Assembly (NCBI GenBank): GCA_001464495.1
Contig: LNDZ01000028.1
Coordinates: 1-49,082 of the forward strand
Direction of reading: 5' to 3'
DNA: 49,082 nt
DNA from: Betaproteobacteria bacterium Ga0074130
GTDB taxonomy: Bacteria > Pseudomonadota > Gammaproteobacteria > Burkholderiales > Rhodocyclaceae
Shown here in pieces: positions 25,734 to 35,415 of this stretch. Made by a program: the position numbers and the translations under genes. The notes below the pieces were generated by a model, which had not been told where the DNA came from, searched no databases, and saw only the letters and a program-made list of their open reading frames with translations. How positions within the stretch are numbered: the first letter of the stretch is position 1; each line of letters opens with the position of its first letter.

Positions 25734-27728
25734 GTGGGCATCAACCGAAACGAACCTTGCCCTTGTGGCAGCGGCCTGAAGTACAAAAAATGCTGCCTCT
25801 CCGGAACTCAAGCGGCGACTATAGTCACGCCCACAACAGACACGGAAGCCCTGATTGATCAAGGCTTTGCATTGCATCAAAGTGACCAACTTGAGGCTGC
25901 AGCGATCCAGTATTCTGCGGCGCTGGCACAGAGCCCCTCACACCCAGACGCCATGCGCCTACTCGGCGCCGTCAAACTTCAGCAAGGCAAGTACGCCGAA
26001 TCCATCGTCCTGTACGAGGAAACGCTACGGGTACATGGCCAACATCGTGATTCTCTTTACAATTTGGGAAATGCCTTACGCGGAGCAAACCGGAATATCG
26101 AGGCTATTTCGGTTTATCGCGACTTACTGCACCAATACCCCAATGACGTAGCCGTGCTCAACAACCTCGCACTCACGTTGCGCCCCCACCGCCGCAACGC
26201 GGAGGCGTTGGCCTGCTTGGAACAGGCTCAACAGCTAGCACCAACGGATACGGAGATACTCAACAACCTAGGCATGACGCTCCTAGACATGAACCGCATC
26301 GATGAATCGATTGCCGTTCTGCAGAGCGCATTGACACTGAACCCGGATCAACCGGAGATATGCAATAACCTAGGTAACGCCCTGCAGCGCACCGGCAACA
26401 TTGAGGCAGCCATCCCGCTCTTGAGGCAGGCGCTCAAACTTCGTCCTCACTATCCACAAGCGCATAGCAATCTGATCTTTCTGCTCGACTTTATTGAACA
26501 GGGCGGTGCAGCTCAGCAGCAACAGGAGCGCATACGCTGGGCAGAACACTATGCTCAACCGATCCCGGCGCGTACAGCCTTCACCAATGACAGATCGCCT
26601 GAGCGCAAACTGCGTATTGGCTATGTCTCACCCGATTTTCGTCAGCACTCAGCGGCCTACACATTTGGGCCCATGCTGCTCAACTACGATCGCAGTGCCT
26701 TTGAGGTAATCTGTTTTAGCAATACCGCCATCGGTGATGACCTGACTGATCGGTTCAAGTCAGCTGTAGACGGTTGGCATGATATTTGGTCTCTTACTGA
26801 CAGCGAAGCCGCAATGCTGATCGAGGGAGAACGTATCGATATCCTCATAGACTTGGCTGGGCACTCCGCAAATAATCGTCTTGGCATCTTTGCCTATCGC
26901 CCAGCCCCGATTCAGGCAAGCGGCTGGGGGCACGCCAACGGGACGGGGCTGGCGACAATGGATTATCTTTTCTCCGATCCAATCTATATTCCCCCAGCTG
27001 ATGCCGCCCATTACCGCGAAGCGCTCCGCTACTTGCCCTGCGCACTTGGATATCTCGCGCCAGGGCAACCTCCGGAAATCTCGCCACTGCCTGCATTGAA
27101 GAATGGTTACTTGACCTTCGGCAGTTTTAATCGACTCTCAAAGGTGAATGCGACCACCCTCGCCCATTGGATCGAGCTACTACACCAACACCCAAACAGC
27201 CATTTACTGATCAAGACACCCGAGCTCAACAGCCCGTTGCGCCAACAACAACTTCGTTCAACTTTTGAGCAGGCAGGCATTGCAGCGGCACGCCTACAAC
27301 TGCAAGCGGGAACCCCGTGGCAAGAGCATCTAGCGGCGATCGGCAGCGTGGATGTCGCGCTTGATCCATTTCCGCACGGTGGCGGCGTATCAGTCTTTGA
27401 TTGCCTGTTGATGGGCGTACCCGTTCTGGCAGTACAGGCCCCCATCCCCACGGGTCGATTGGCAGCTTCTATCCTGCATGCTGCAGGACTTGACGGTTGG
27501 GTTGCCGCAGAGGCGTCACAGCTCATTCCCGTAACCCAACGTCAGTGCGCAAACATTGATGCCTTGGCCATGCTACGGACAGGCTTACGCCATCATCTAG
27601 AGACCGAAACGATCATTGGCAATCCTGCGCGCTACTGCCAAGCAGTTGAGCGTGAGCTCCGGCATCTTTGGCGACATTGGTGCTCAAGCGCACCTAGTTC
27701 AGCGCATCCCGCTCCAAGCGTTCCATAA
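25734..27728 (+). CDS. SEC-C motif - TPR - OGT-like glycosyltransferase (GT41)
   Basis: A 664-residue protein starting with GTG (AAAGG about nine bases before). Residues 5-21 form a SEC-C zinc motif (C9, C11, C20, C21 in CPCGSGLKYKKCC), best known from the SecA C-terminus where it binds SecB. TPRs follow (about 35-250), then a GT41 domain with SPDFRQH (D301, H305), AWGHANGTG-like GWGHANGTG, FNRLSKV and DPFPHGGG, all consistent with an active O-glycosyltransferase. It is divergent from the large cluster but clearly a paralogue of its two OGT-like proteins. The SEC-C motif may recruit it to the Sec machinery or to a client protein; this is inference. Confidence 0.88.
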   Translation: MGINRNEPCPCGSGLKYKKCCLSGTQAATIVTPTTDTEALIDQGFALHQSDQLEAAAIQYSAALAQSPSHPDAMRLLGAVKLQQGKYAESIVLYEETLRVHGQHRDSLYNLGNALRGANRNIEAISVYRDLLHQYPNDVAVLNNLALTLRPHRRNAEALACLEQAQQLAPTDTEILNNLGMTLLDMNRIDESIAVLQSALTLNPDQPEICNNLGNALQRTGNIEAAIPLLRQALKLRPHYPQAHSNLIFLLDFIEQGGAAQQQQERIRWAEHYAQPIPARTAFTNDRSPERKLRIGYVSPDFRQHSAAYTFGPMLLNYDRSAFEVICFSNTAIGDDLTDRFKSAVDGWHDIWSLTDSEAAMLIEGERIDILIDLAGHSANNRLGIFAYRPAPIQASGWGHANGTGLATMDYLFSDPIYIPPADAAHYREALRYLPCALGYLAPGQPPEISPLPALKNGYLTFGSFNRLSKVNATTLAHWIELLHQHPNSHLLIKTPELNSPLRQQQLRSTFEQAGIAAARLQLQAGTPWQEHLAAIGSVDVALDPFPHGGGVSVFDCLLMGVPVLAVQAPIPTGRLAASILHAAGLDGWVAAEASQLIPVTQRQCANIDALAMLRTGLRHHLETETIIGNPARYCQAVERELRHLWRHWCSSAPSSAHPAPSVP

Positions 27729-29718
27729 ACGCTCGCGCTTCCTGGTTGCCGCTTGCAGCCGCTGCGCGTAACCAGCGTAGTGCCTGACGCGGGTTGCGCG
27801 GTAGCCACTCACCTCGGTAGTAAGCACTGCCCAGCTCATACTGCGCACTGGCATCCCCAAGCACAGCCGCACGGCGCAGATAGCGCAAACCGCCACGGAC
27901 ATCCATGCGAGCGCCCTGCCCGTGCAACAGACAATAGGCTAGGCTGTAGAGAGCATAGGCATCTTCATGTTGCGCAACAGCTTCGCGTAACCAGCGCACG
28001 GCCTCGCCGTAATTCTGCTCAACACCTTGGCCGTAGTAGTACATATCGGCCAGCGCCACCTTGGCATCAAACAAACTGGCTGCACGCCTAAACCATGTGA
28101 CGGCCTGCACTTGATTCACCTCAACACCGACGCCATGCCGATAGCACTGGCCCAGCATCAATGAGGCGCGCAGGTGTCCCAACTCGCCGGCCTTACGATA
28201 AAGCTGCACGGCCTGTGCAAAATCAGCCTCGGCACCACTATTCCGCAAACAACGCTCGGCCTCGGCAAACCAGAAGCGTTCCAACTCGCCCAATGCAGGC
28301 TTCCAGCCGCTTTCTGCCGCACAGCGCAACAAATGCTCACCACGCGTAGCATCTGCAATCATGCCAATCCCATGCAAGCAACAACGCCCTAATTCGGCCT
28401 GAGCATGGGCGTTGCCACGATTGGCAGCCTGCTCATACAGTGCAATCGCAGCGGGCAAATCCTGCGCAACACCTTCGCCGTGCTCCAAACAACCACCCAG
28501 CCAGACCTGGGCATCGGCATCACCACTCTCAGCGGCACGGCGATACCAAGCGACGGCCAGTTCGCTGTTTTCGCCAACGCCCTCGCCCCAGCGATAACAA
28601 TGTCCGAGCTTGAGCTGGGCACGTACATGACCTAGACGGGCCGCCGTACGAAAATGACTAATCGCCTCTTTCGTGTCTTGGGGTACCCCCCGCCCAAAGG
28701 CATAACATTCACCAAGGGCATACGCTGCCTCACGGCTGCCACGCGCAGCCGCACGGCGATACCAGAGTAAGGCCGTCTCAATGTCGGCCTCGGCACCGTA
28801 GGCAAAGCTGTAACACTGCCCAAGAAAGAACATGGCCGGCGCGATTTTCTTGCGCGCAGCACCCTCAAACCAAAGGACCGCTGCGGACAAGTCCTGCGCT
28901 ATGCCATAGCCTGCATACAGACACAAGGCATGGCAATACATGGCTGTTGGTACGCGGGCAGTAGCAGCCAATGCCCACAACCGCGCCGCTTCGACACTTG
29001 CGACCACTGCGGGGACATCTTTGACATGTTTGAAGAAATAGCAGCGCGCGAGCAGATCTTGCGCTTGCGCATGCTGTTGTGCAGCAGCCTGCTGCAACCA
29101 ATGAACGGCAACACTCGTATCGCGTGCTTGCCCAAGCCCAGCATACGCAGCGCGCCCAAGGCTGTACTGCGCCTCACTGTCACCACGCGCAGCCGCAGTA
29201 CGAAATTGCTGCAAGGCAGCCGCAACATCAAGCTCTACGCCATGACCCCGCTGCAGACACAGACCAAACCAGGTTGTGCCGCGTAAATCACCTTGAGCAC
29301 TGGCCGAGGCAAATAAGCGTGCAGCCTCATGGTAATCACGCGGTAAGCCAAAGCCGTGATATAGCAACCAGCCCAGCACGGCCTCGCCTGCCGCACAACG
29401 TGCCTCCGCACTACGCGATGCCCAATTGACGGCTTGAGCGTGCGACTTGGGAAGACCATTGCCGGCGGCGTAACGCCAGCCGAGCTCTGCCTGCGCCGAC
29501 GGGTTTCCGGCCCCAGCCATCCGCTGCAACTCAAGCAAAGGGACAGCGCGCCAGAATCCATCCGCCGAACCCAGTAGTTCGATGCCCTGCAGCGCTCCCC
29601 GCTCGACGAGACTGCTATCAAGTGCAGCCTCCAGCATGCCAAGCACCAATGGCGACCCCGGCGGCAAAATCGCCACCGGCGCATTCATCACAGGCACCTG
29701 CATTTCAGGATCAATCAT
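27694..29718 (-). CDS. Sel1-like repeat protein
   Basis: A protein of about 674 residues made almost wholly of Sel1-like (SLR) repeats of about 36 residues, e.g. GDSEAQYSLGRAAYAGLG and GDADAQVWLGGCLEHGEGVAQD, at least fifteen in number. Such solenoids bind other proteins. No signal peptide is evident, so it is probably cytoplasmic. Its last 35 bases overlap the end of the convergent SEC-C/OGT gene. The ATG at 29718 is used; GAGG upstream suits a TTG at 29730 better, so the start is uncertain. The partner protein is unknown, though other repeat scaffolds (TPR) lie nearby. Confidence 0.85.
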   Translation of the reverse strand: MIDPEMQVPVMNAPVAILPPGSPLVLGMLEAALDSSLVERGALQGIELLGSADGFWRAVPLLELQRMAGAGNPSAQAELGWRYAAGNGLPKSHAQAVNWASRSAEARCAAGEAVLGWLLYHGFGLPRDYHEAARLFASASAQGDLRGTTWFGLCLQRGHGVELDVAAALQQFRTAAARGDSEAQYSLGRAAYAGLGQARDTSVAVHWLQQAAAQQHAQAQDLLARCYFFKHVKDVPAVVASVEAARLWALAATARVPTAMYCHALCLYAGYGIAQDLSAAVLWFEGAARKKIAPAMFFLGQCYSFAYGAEADIETALLWYRRAAARGSREAAYALGECYAFGRGVPQDTKEAISHFRTAARLGHVRAQLKLGHCYRWGEGVGENSELAVAWYRRAAESGDADAQVWLGGCLEHGEGVAQDLPAAIALYEQAANRGNAHAQAELGRCCLHGIGMIADATRGEHLLRCAAESGWKPALGELERFWFAEAERCLRNSGAEADFAQAVQLYRKAGELGHLRASLMLGQCYRHGVGVEVNQVQAVTWFRRAASLFDAKVALADMYYYGQGVEQNYGEAVRWLREAVAQHEDAYALYSLAYCLLHGQGARMDVRGGLRYLRRAAVLGDASAQYELGSAYYRGEWLPRNPRQALRWLRAAAASGNQEARAFMERLERDALN

Positions 29719-29736
29719 TTGATGCTGCAAAATCAA

Positions 29737-30238
29737 CCTCTTTGGGGGTCACACACCACACAGAAACCCAAGTAAATATGACATAGATGAAACATGTACT
29801 TATCCACAGAAACTGTGGATAACCATGTGAATTAAGACTGAACAACTACGCTAAATACGCCTCCTGTCTAGCTTTTCTTTATTGCGAGCAAAAATTAAGC
29901 TTATATTTCAGTCTCTTTAAAATCAAATACTTACAAAACACCCATAGTGCTGGTGCCGCTTACAGGGCCGCATAAGGCAAGCAAATTCGATTTGCACACA
30001 CCTCAAACCAGCTAACGCTAGCCAACCGCATTCAAGCGGGCAAAATTCAGCGCATGTCAAGCAGTATCATCCTGCCTCTAAATTACAGGCTTCCTTCAGG
30101 GTTTATGGCGACGATAGTGCCTTGATTCAACATAAGGAAAGATCCCATTTTGCCGTGCATGTGGATTTACAATCGACGCTGAGCCTCGTACTTTTCCACT
30201 CATTTCGCGCCTTCACACCCACTTTCACTCCTCGTCCC
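29737..30238. other. 500-bp intergenic region between Sel1 gene and xseA
   Basis: No convincing protein gene is seen. The left part is AT-rich (about 29850-29940) and adjoins the inverted DnaA boxes at 29800-29822. A second small palindrome, GCAAAT-TCG-ATTTGC, lies at 29981-29995, followed by a near-match to a DnaA box (ATTTGCACA). It must contain the divergent promoters of the Sel1 gene and xseA, but no hexamer pair stands out. Confidence 0.5.
29800..29822. promoter_or_regulatory. Inverted pair of perfect DnaA boxes
   Basis: TTATCCACA (29800-29808) and its exact complement TGTGGATAA (29814-29822) face each other; the arms extend to 10 bp (TTATCCACAG/CTGTGGATAA) with a three-base AAA centre. 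TTATCCACA is the strongest DnaA binding sequence known from oriC R-boxes. Neither dnaA nor other usual origin genes are nearby, so this is more likely a regulatory or DnaA-titration/reactivation site than the chromosome origin. A plain RNA hairpin is the alternative. Confidence 0.6.
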
Positions 30239-31555
30239 ATGCAGCCCAGCGTACTCAGTATTACCGAGCTCAATCGTCGAGCCCGCCAACTGCTTGAAGA
30301 AGGCTTCCCACTTATGTGGGTCAGCGGTGAGGTGTCGAATCTGACCCGTGCCGCCTCGGGACATGCGTATTTCAGTCTGAAAGATGACGCCGCACAAGCA
30401 CGCTGTGTGATGTTTCGCTCACGGGCGCAGCTGCTCCCTTGGCGCCTAGAAAATGGCCAGCAAGTGGAAGCACAAGTCAGAGTGTCGCTTTACGAGCCGC
30501 GTGGCGATTTCCAATTGACGGTAGATGGCATGCGTCGCGCCGGTTTGGGCCAACTGTTTGAAGCCTTCTCGCGCCTCAAGGTCAAGCTGGAACAAGAAGG
30601 ACTGTTCGCGGCTGAACGGAAACGCGAGTTGCCGCGCTACCCGCGCTGTATCGGCATCATCAGCTCACCACAGGCAGCTGCCCTGCGCGACATCCTCACT
30701 GCCTTAGCGCGTCGTGCGCCGCATGTGCCGGTGATTATCTATCCCACCCTGGTTCAGGGCGAGCTCGCAGCGGCAGGCATTGCCAATGCATTGACCATCG
30801 CCAATGCGCGTAGAGAATGTGATGTCCTTATCGTGGCGCGCGGCGGCGGCAGTATCGAGGACTTGTGGGCATTCAATGAAGAGCTGAGCGCCCGTGCCAT
30901 CGCCGAAAGCACCATCCCCGTCATCAGCGGCGTGGGCCACGAAACAGACTTCACGATCGCCGATTTCGCCGCCGACCTACGCGCCGCTACGCCGACTGCC
31001 GCGGCCGAATTGGTTAGCCATGGGTGGTTCCAGGCACAAGGCGAAGTGCAACAACTGCAGGATCAGCTGCAATCGCTGATGCAACAACAACTGGAAAGTC
31101 GCATGCAGGCGCTTGACCTGCTCAGCCACAGATTAATCTCCCCCCAACAGCGGCTACAACACGCACATCAGCAATTGCTCCTGCTGCAGGAGCGCATGCG
31201 CAATGGCATTCATACCGCCCAACGGATTCGTCGCCAAGGCATTGGCCAGCAGCAATTCGCGCTGCAACGCGCGCGTCCGCAGTTAGCTGCCCGGCAAGGA
31301 CAGTTGCAACTGCTTGCACACACGCTAGGGCATAACCTACGACAACGCCTACAAACCCTGCAAGGGGCTTGCGACCGCCTCGGTCCAGCCCTACTGCACC
31401 TCAATCCCGAAGCCACGCTGGCCCGTGGCTACAGCATCGTGCGAGACGCTCAAGGCCGTATCGTCAATGACAGCCGCCAGCTGCAGATCGGCGAGCATGT
31501 CCAGCTGCGCTTTGGCCAGGGAAGTGCCAGCGGACGCATCGAAGATATCGAATAA
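30239..31555 (+). CDS. xseA: Exodeoxyribonuclease VII large subunit
   Basis: A 438-residue XseA. It has the N-terminal OB-fold nucleic-acid-binding domain ([44 protein letters not shown]) and the catalytic region with [15 protein letters not shown], the [14 protein letters not shown] motif and [29 protein letters not shown] Gln-rich coiled coil and a short C-terminal segment ([12 protein letters not shown]) follow. With XseB, which is not in the window, it degrades single-stranded DNA to oligonucleotides in repair. The ATG at 30239 matches family length; an in-frame extension to 30122 does not look like the family. sodB follows 101 bases later with its own promoter. Confidence 0.95.
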   Translation: MQPSVLSITELNRRARQLLEEGFPLMWVSGEVSNLTRAASGHAYFSLKDDAAQARCVMFRSRAQLLPWRLENGQQVEAQVRVSLYEPRGDFQLTVDGMRRAGLGQLFEAFSRLKVKLEQEGLFAAERKRELPRYPRCIGIISSPQAAALRDILTALARRAPHVPVIIYPTLVQGELAAAGIANALTIANARRECDVLIVARGGGSIEDLWAFNEELSARAIAESTIPVISGVGHETDFTIADFAADLRAATPTAAAELVSHGWFQAQGEVQQLQDQLQSLMQQQLESRMQALDLLSHRLISPQQRLQHAHQQLLLLQERMRNGIHTAQRIRRQGIGQQQFALQRARPQLAARQGQLQLLAHTLGHNLRQRLQTLQGACDRLGPALLHLNPEATLARGYSIVRDAQGRIVNDSRQLQIGEHVQLRFGQGSASGRIEDIE

Positions 31556-31575
31556 GCATATGCAAGGATCGTGGC

Positions 31576-31603
31576 TTGCCAGCCTCACAGATTCGACTAG
31601 AAT
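31576..31603 (+). promoter_or_regulatory. Predicted sigma-70 promoter of sodB
   Basis: TTGCCA (31576-31581) and TAGAAT (31598-31603) are separated by 16 bases, placing the transcript start near 31610 and giving a leader of about 47 bases with GGAG ten bases before the sodB ATG. Confidence 0.5.
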
Positions 31604-31656
31604 GCTCAGGCTTGACTACAAATAGCAACACCCCAACCGCAACTGGAGAAAACAAT

Positions 31657-32244
31657 ATGGCACACACTCTGCCCGCCCTGCCCTACGCACAAGACGCCTT
31701 GGCGCCACACATCTCGGCCGAGACGTTTGAATTCCACTACGGCAAGCACCATCAAGCCTATGTGACCAACCTGAACAACCTGATCCCAGGCACCGAGTAC
31801 GAAACCCTGTCGCTCGAAGAGATCATCAAGAAGGCCCCGGCTGGCGGCATCTACAACAACGCAGCCCAAGTCTGGAACCACACCTTCTTCTGGAGCAGCA
31901 TGAAGCCGAATGGCGGCGGCGCTCCGACTGGCGCGCTGGCGGATGCCATCAACGCTAAGTGGGGTTCGTTCGACGAATTCAAGAAGGCTTTCCAAGCGTC
32001 CGCCGTTGGCAACTTCGGCTCAGGCTGGACCTGGCTGGTCAAGAAGGCTGATGGCAGCCTAGACATCGTCAACACCGGCCCAGCTGGCACCCCGCTGAAG
32101 AGCGGCGAAGGCAAGGCCCTGCTGACCATCGACGTCTGGGAACACGCCTACTACATCGACTACCGCAATGCCCGTCCGAAGTTCGTTGAGACCTTCCTCA
32201 GCAGCCTCGCAAACTGGGACTTTGCTGCAGCCAACTTCGCTTAA
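31657..32244 (+). CDS. sodB: Iron superoxide dismutase
   Basis: A 195-residue cytoplasmic enzyme that converts superoxide to oxygen and hydrogen peroxide. The four metal ligands are visible: H27 (FEFHYGKHH), H75 ([11 protein letters not shown]), D159 and H163 ([15 protein letters not shown]). Gln71 in AAQVWNH is the usual sign of the Fe type. The ATG at 31657 with a GGAG site is chosen over a longer frame. It has its own predicted promoter and a strong terminator directly after it. Confidence 0.96.
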   Translation: MAHTLPALPYAQDALAPHISAETFEFHYGKHHQAYVTNLNNLIPGTEYETLSLEEIIKKAPAGGIYNNAAQVWNHTFFWSSMKPNGGGAPTGALADAINAKWGSFDEFKKAFQASAVGNFGSGWTWLVKKADGSLDIVNTGPAGTPLKSGEGKALLTIDVWEHAYYIDYRNARPKFVETFLSSLANWDFAAANFA

Positions 32245-32265
32245 GCGGATACGCTGAACAGCATG

Positions 32266-32293
32266 AAAAAACGGGGCACATGCCCCGTTTTTT
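32266..32293. terminator. Rho-independent terminator after sodB
   Basis: A hairpin ACGGGGC/GCCCCGT with a short loop, preceded by six A and followed by six T, 21 bases after the sodB stop. It could work in both directions. The rest of the gap to the next gene (32294-32471) is AT-rich and holds no recognisable gene. Confidence 0.9.
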
Positions 32294-32471
32294 CTGCCCG
32301 ATCGTTGCTCGATACGAACACTGACTGAACAACAGGTTGGTCTGTAGACAGCACAAAGTGCTGTTTAAGCAATAGAATTTAGTTTTAAAATGCTAATTTT
32401 GAACCCTAAGGTTCAAACACCCCTCGTAACTTAATCTATGCATTACACCCTTCAACAGGGCAGTTAACGCG

Positions 32472-33476
32472 ATGCGCTACAACGACACGCCCGCCAAAAG
32501 TGCAGAGTACCTGCGCCAAGCCTTGCCCTTGATGACGAAACAGCATACTGCCCTGCATCCGGTCAGCTATGCCGTCTGGTACGAATACGTTGCTGGCATT
32601 AACAAGACGCTCAAGGAGCAGGTTGATGCGCTCACGGCCCAACAGCGCCTGCTGGACGAAGATACGACTTGGCAACTTTACTGCCGTCATATTGCTGATA
32701 TCAATGAGGACTTGGCGCGCAATATTTCAGTCGAAATTGATCAAGTACTGACCAATATGGCGAACTCCGCTGAGGTGGCAGGTGATCAGGCTAGCCGTTT
32801 CGGTAACTCACTTGCGCGTCTGGCAATCGAGCTGGCACAAAATGATACGAGTGGCTTGGCCCAAATGCGCCAAGATGCACACGAGATGCAGGATGCTGTG
32901 AGCACACTCAAGCATCGTCTAGAGCAAAGCCAACAGGAAATTAAACGCCTAGAGCAGGAAGTCTCGCTTGCGCGTGAAGATGCGCTATCTGACGGCCTAA
33001 CCGGGCTGAGCAACCGCAAGGGATTTGATTTGGCACTGGCTCAGCATCTGGCCAAATTAAACGATGACAGCCGTGGTATCTGCTTACTCATGGCGGATAT
33101 CGACAACTTCAAAAAGATCAACGATACCTATGGTCACGTTTTTGGTGACAAGGTGATTCAAACCGTCGCCGAGATCCTCAGAACTAACATCAAGGGATCC
33201 GACCTCGCCGCCCGCTATGGAGGTGAAGAGTTTGTGGTGATCCTGCCGGAAACACCCCTCGAAGGTGCGTGCGCCTTAGCTGAAAAAATTCGTTCCACCA
33301 TCGCCCGCAGCCGCATTCTTCGGAACGGACAGGATGAGGTGCTGGAAAGCATCACTGTCTCATTCGGGGTAAGCCGATACCAGCCCTCAGAATCCGTAAA
33401 GGACTTTATCGTGCGCGCTGATCGGGCCTTGTACGAATCCAAACATCAAGGCAGGAACCGCGTCACGGTCGCCTAG
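32472..33476 (+). CDS. Diguanylate cyclase (GGDEF) with helical N-terminal domain
   Basis: A 334-residue soluble protein. The N-terminal domain (about 1-130; YLRQALPLMTKQHTALHPVSYAVWYEYVAG) is a helical module often found before GGDEF domains in proteobacteria, followed by a coiled coil (about 135-175). The GGDEF domain has an intact GGEEF at 250-254, DNFKKIND and GRNRV. The inhibitory site reads KGSD rather than RxxD, so product inhibition may be weak. It appears to be transcribed alone after the sodB terminator. Confidence 0.92.
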   Translation: MRYNDTPAKSAEYLRQALPLMTKQHTALHPVSYAVWYEYVAGINKTLKEQVDALTAQQRLLDEDTTWQLYCRHIADINEDLARNISVEIDQVLTNMANSAEVAGDQASRFGNSLARLAIELAQNDTSGLAQMRQDAHEMQDAVSTLKHRLEQSQQEIKRLEQEVSLAREDALSDGLTGLSNRKGFDLALAQHLAKLNDDSRGICLLMADIDNFKKINDTYGHVFGDKVIQTVAEILRTNIKGSDLAARYGGEEFVVILPETPLEGACALAEKIRSTIARSRILRNGQDEVLESITVSFGVSRYQPSESVKDFIVRADRALYESKHQGRNRVTVA

Positions 33477-33525
33477 CCTGCCTCTGGCTGAGCTTTTATC
33501 AAGCAAAGCCAGTCAGGTCTGAATC

Positions 33526-34611
33526 TCAGTCGCCAGCTAACGCGCTGCTCTTAGTTTCGATACGTTGCAACATCTGCTGCCAAGACTTAACGAAAGCCTC
33601 AGCCCCCTCAAGCTGTAAACGCTCAGCCAAGGCGTTGATATCGATGCCTGAACCGATATACGCCGACAGCACAGTCTCAGCTGCAGCGCTCGCTGAAGCG
33701 AGCTCGTGATTCAGCTCCTCCGTGTGCGCAGCCAGGGCCAGCAAGGTCTTCTCCGGGATGGTATTCACCGTATCAGCAACCGCCAGCGTCTCGATATAGA
33801 GAATTGGCGAAGCGGCTGGGTCCTTGGTACCCGTGCTTGCCCACAGCAACCGCTGCGGTTGCGCCCCTGCTTTTGCCAATGCCTTCCAGCGATCAGAAGC
33901 CAGTAGCGAACGATACGCACGATAGGTTCGGCCACCGATAGCAATGCCCAGCTTATTGCGCAACTTTTCTGGCACCTTACCGCTCACGGCAGCATCCCAA
34001 CGGCTGATGAACACAGAGGCCACTGAGGCAACATCCAAAGATAAACCTGCTGCATGGCGACGCTCAAGCCCGCGCAAATAGGCTTCTGCTGCAGCCAGAT
34101 ACTGCTCACGCGAGAACAACAGCGTCACATTGACCGGCACGCCCGCGAAGATCGCTTCTTCAATCGCAGGAATGCCGGCTGGCGTGCCCGGAATCTTGAC
34201 GAATAGATTAATGCGCATGGCCTGCTCATGAATGGCCTTGGCAGCAGCAAATGTCCCGGCAGTATCGTCGGCAAGCAGCGGTGACACTTCCATCGAGACC
34301 CAACCATCCACACCGCCGGTTGCATCGTAGATAGGGCGGAACAAATCGGCGGCGCGGCGCAGATCTTCCAGCGCCAGCTCATTGAATAGGCTCTCGCCAC
34401 TCAAGCCCTGCTTAGCCTTCGCAACAATCGCAGTATCGTAAGCAGTAGTATTGCCAATTGCTGCATCGAAAATGCTTGGATTGGAAGTCAGACCAGTGAC
34501 CGACAGGGTGTCGATGTAACGCTTGAGCGTGCCATCCTCGAGCATTTCCCGTGTGATGTTGTCCAGCCAGAGGCTTTGACCAAGAGCGTGCAGTTGAGCG
34601 TTGGCATTCAT
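33526..34611 (-). CDS. tal: Transaldolase
   Basis: A 361-residue transaldolase of the longer (about 360-residue) bacterial type. It shows the GLTSNPSIFDAAI block (40-52), GWVSMEVSP (103-111), and the Schiff-base lysine K139 in NLFVKIPGT, with a C-terminal extension. It moves a dihydroxyacetone unit between sugar phosphates in the pentose phosphate pathway. It stands alone; no link to the glycan cluster other than general sugar metabolism is visible. Confidence 0.93.
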   Translation of the reverse strand: MNANAQLHALGQSLWLDNITREMLEDGTLKRYIDTLSVTGLTSNPSIFDAAIGNTTAYDTAIVAKAKQGLSGESLFNELALEDLRRAADLFRPIYDATGGVDGWVSMEVSPLLADDTAGTFAAAKAIHEQAMRINLFVKIPGTPAGIPAIEEAIFAGVPVNVTLLFSREQYLAAAEAYLRGLERRHAAGLSLDVASVASVFISRWDAAVSGKVPEKLRNKLGIAIGGRTYRAYRSLLASDRWKALAKAGAQPQRLLWASTGTKDPAASPILYIETLAVADTVNTIPEKTLLALAAHTEELNHELASASAAAETVLSAYIGSGIDINALAERLQLEGAEAFVKSWQQMLQRIETKSSALAGD

Positions 34612-34686
34612 GTTCGACGTGTCCCGCAGAAGGTAAAGTGAATGGGAGACCGTTGTTGAACGGAAGTTCCCGATGGCTTAGCTGGG

Positions 34687-35373
34687 TTAGTTAGCAAAAA
34701 TTTTCTTGAGCAAGGCTGAGCCGGTTCCAACCGGGTCATTACGGATGGCGCGCTCTTCCTCCGCCAAAGTCAGGAACAGGCCATCTAGCGCCTTACGCGT
34801 GACGTAGCTCTCGATCTTGCTGTCTTCCTTCTTGATGGCGCCAAATGAAGCAGCCTGATCTGCTACCTTGTTATATTGCTTGGCTAAGCCAACGCGATCG
34901 GTCGCCCCTTTGACGATAGGCAGGAATTTTTGTCCGAGCTGCGTCTCGGTTTTAGAACGGAAAAACTGCGTCACCGCGTCATCACCGCCGCTGAGAATGC
35001 TTTTCGCGTCCTGTACCGACATGCTTTTCACTGCATTGATCAGCAGCGCCTTTGCCTCCGGCATTGCCGCCTCAGCGGCACGATTGATGCTGACCTCCAG
35101 CGCTTGGAATTGATCTCCCTTACCAAGCAGCTTCATGGCCTTCTCAGCCTGCTTGAGCCCATCCGGCAAGGGGATTTTGACCTTGGGATTGTTCAGAAAG
35201 CCATCTGCCGCACCCAGTTGCGATACTGCCGCTTCAGACGCATGTGTCAGGGTTTCTTTGAGGCCGCTTCCGGCTTCCTTCTGCGTCACACCTGACAGAT
35301 CCAGCGCATGCGCATTGAACGCCACAAGTGCGGACAGAAAGATCAAGCACTGACGAAATGACACACGCAACAT
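34687..35373 (-). CDS. DUF4197 domain protein (exported)
   Basis: A 228-residue protein with a signal peptide (MLRVSFRQCLIFLSALVAFNAHA, cleavage after AHA) followed by the DUF4197 pattern: GLKETL near the start, FLNNPKVKIPLPDGL, FRSKTETQL and a YVTRKALDGLF block. Function is unknown; members are periplasmic. The ATG at 35373 is chosen since GGGAG lies about five bases before it, and the resulting N-terminus is a clean signal peptide. Confidence 0.88.
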   Translation of the reverse strand: MLRVSFRQCLIFLSALVAFNAHALDLSGVTQKEAGSGLKETLTHASEAAVSQLGAADGFLNNPKVKIPLPDGLKQAEKAMKLLGKGDQFQALEVSINRAAEAAMPEAKALLINAVKSMSVQDAKSILSGGDDAVTQFFRSKTETQLGQKFLPIVKGATDRVGLAKQYNKVADQAASFGAIKKEDSKIESYVTRKALDGLFLTLAEEERAIRNDPVGTGSALLKKIFAN

Positions 35374-35415
35374 AGCAACTCCCGAAATGAACAAGCAACA
35401 AAGAAATTAAACGGA

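Noticed and set aside
30122..30238. In-frame extension of xseA by 39 codons
   Set aside because: The added N-terminus does not resemble XseA, and the family start [12 protein letters not shown] lies at 30239.
29737..30238. Chromosomal replication origin
   Set aside because: Only two perfect DnaA boxes and an AT-rich stretch; no dnaA, dnaN, gidA or parAB nearby, so a regulatory or titration site is more likely.
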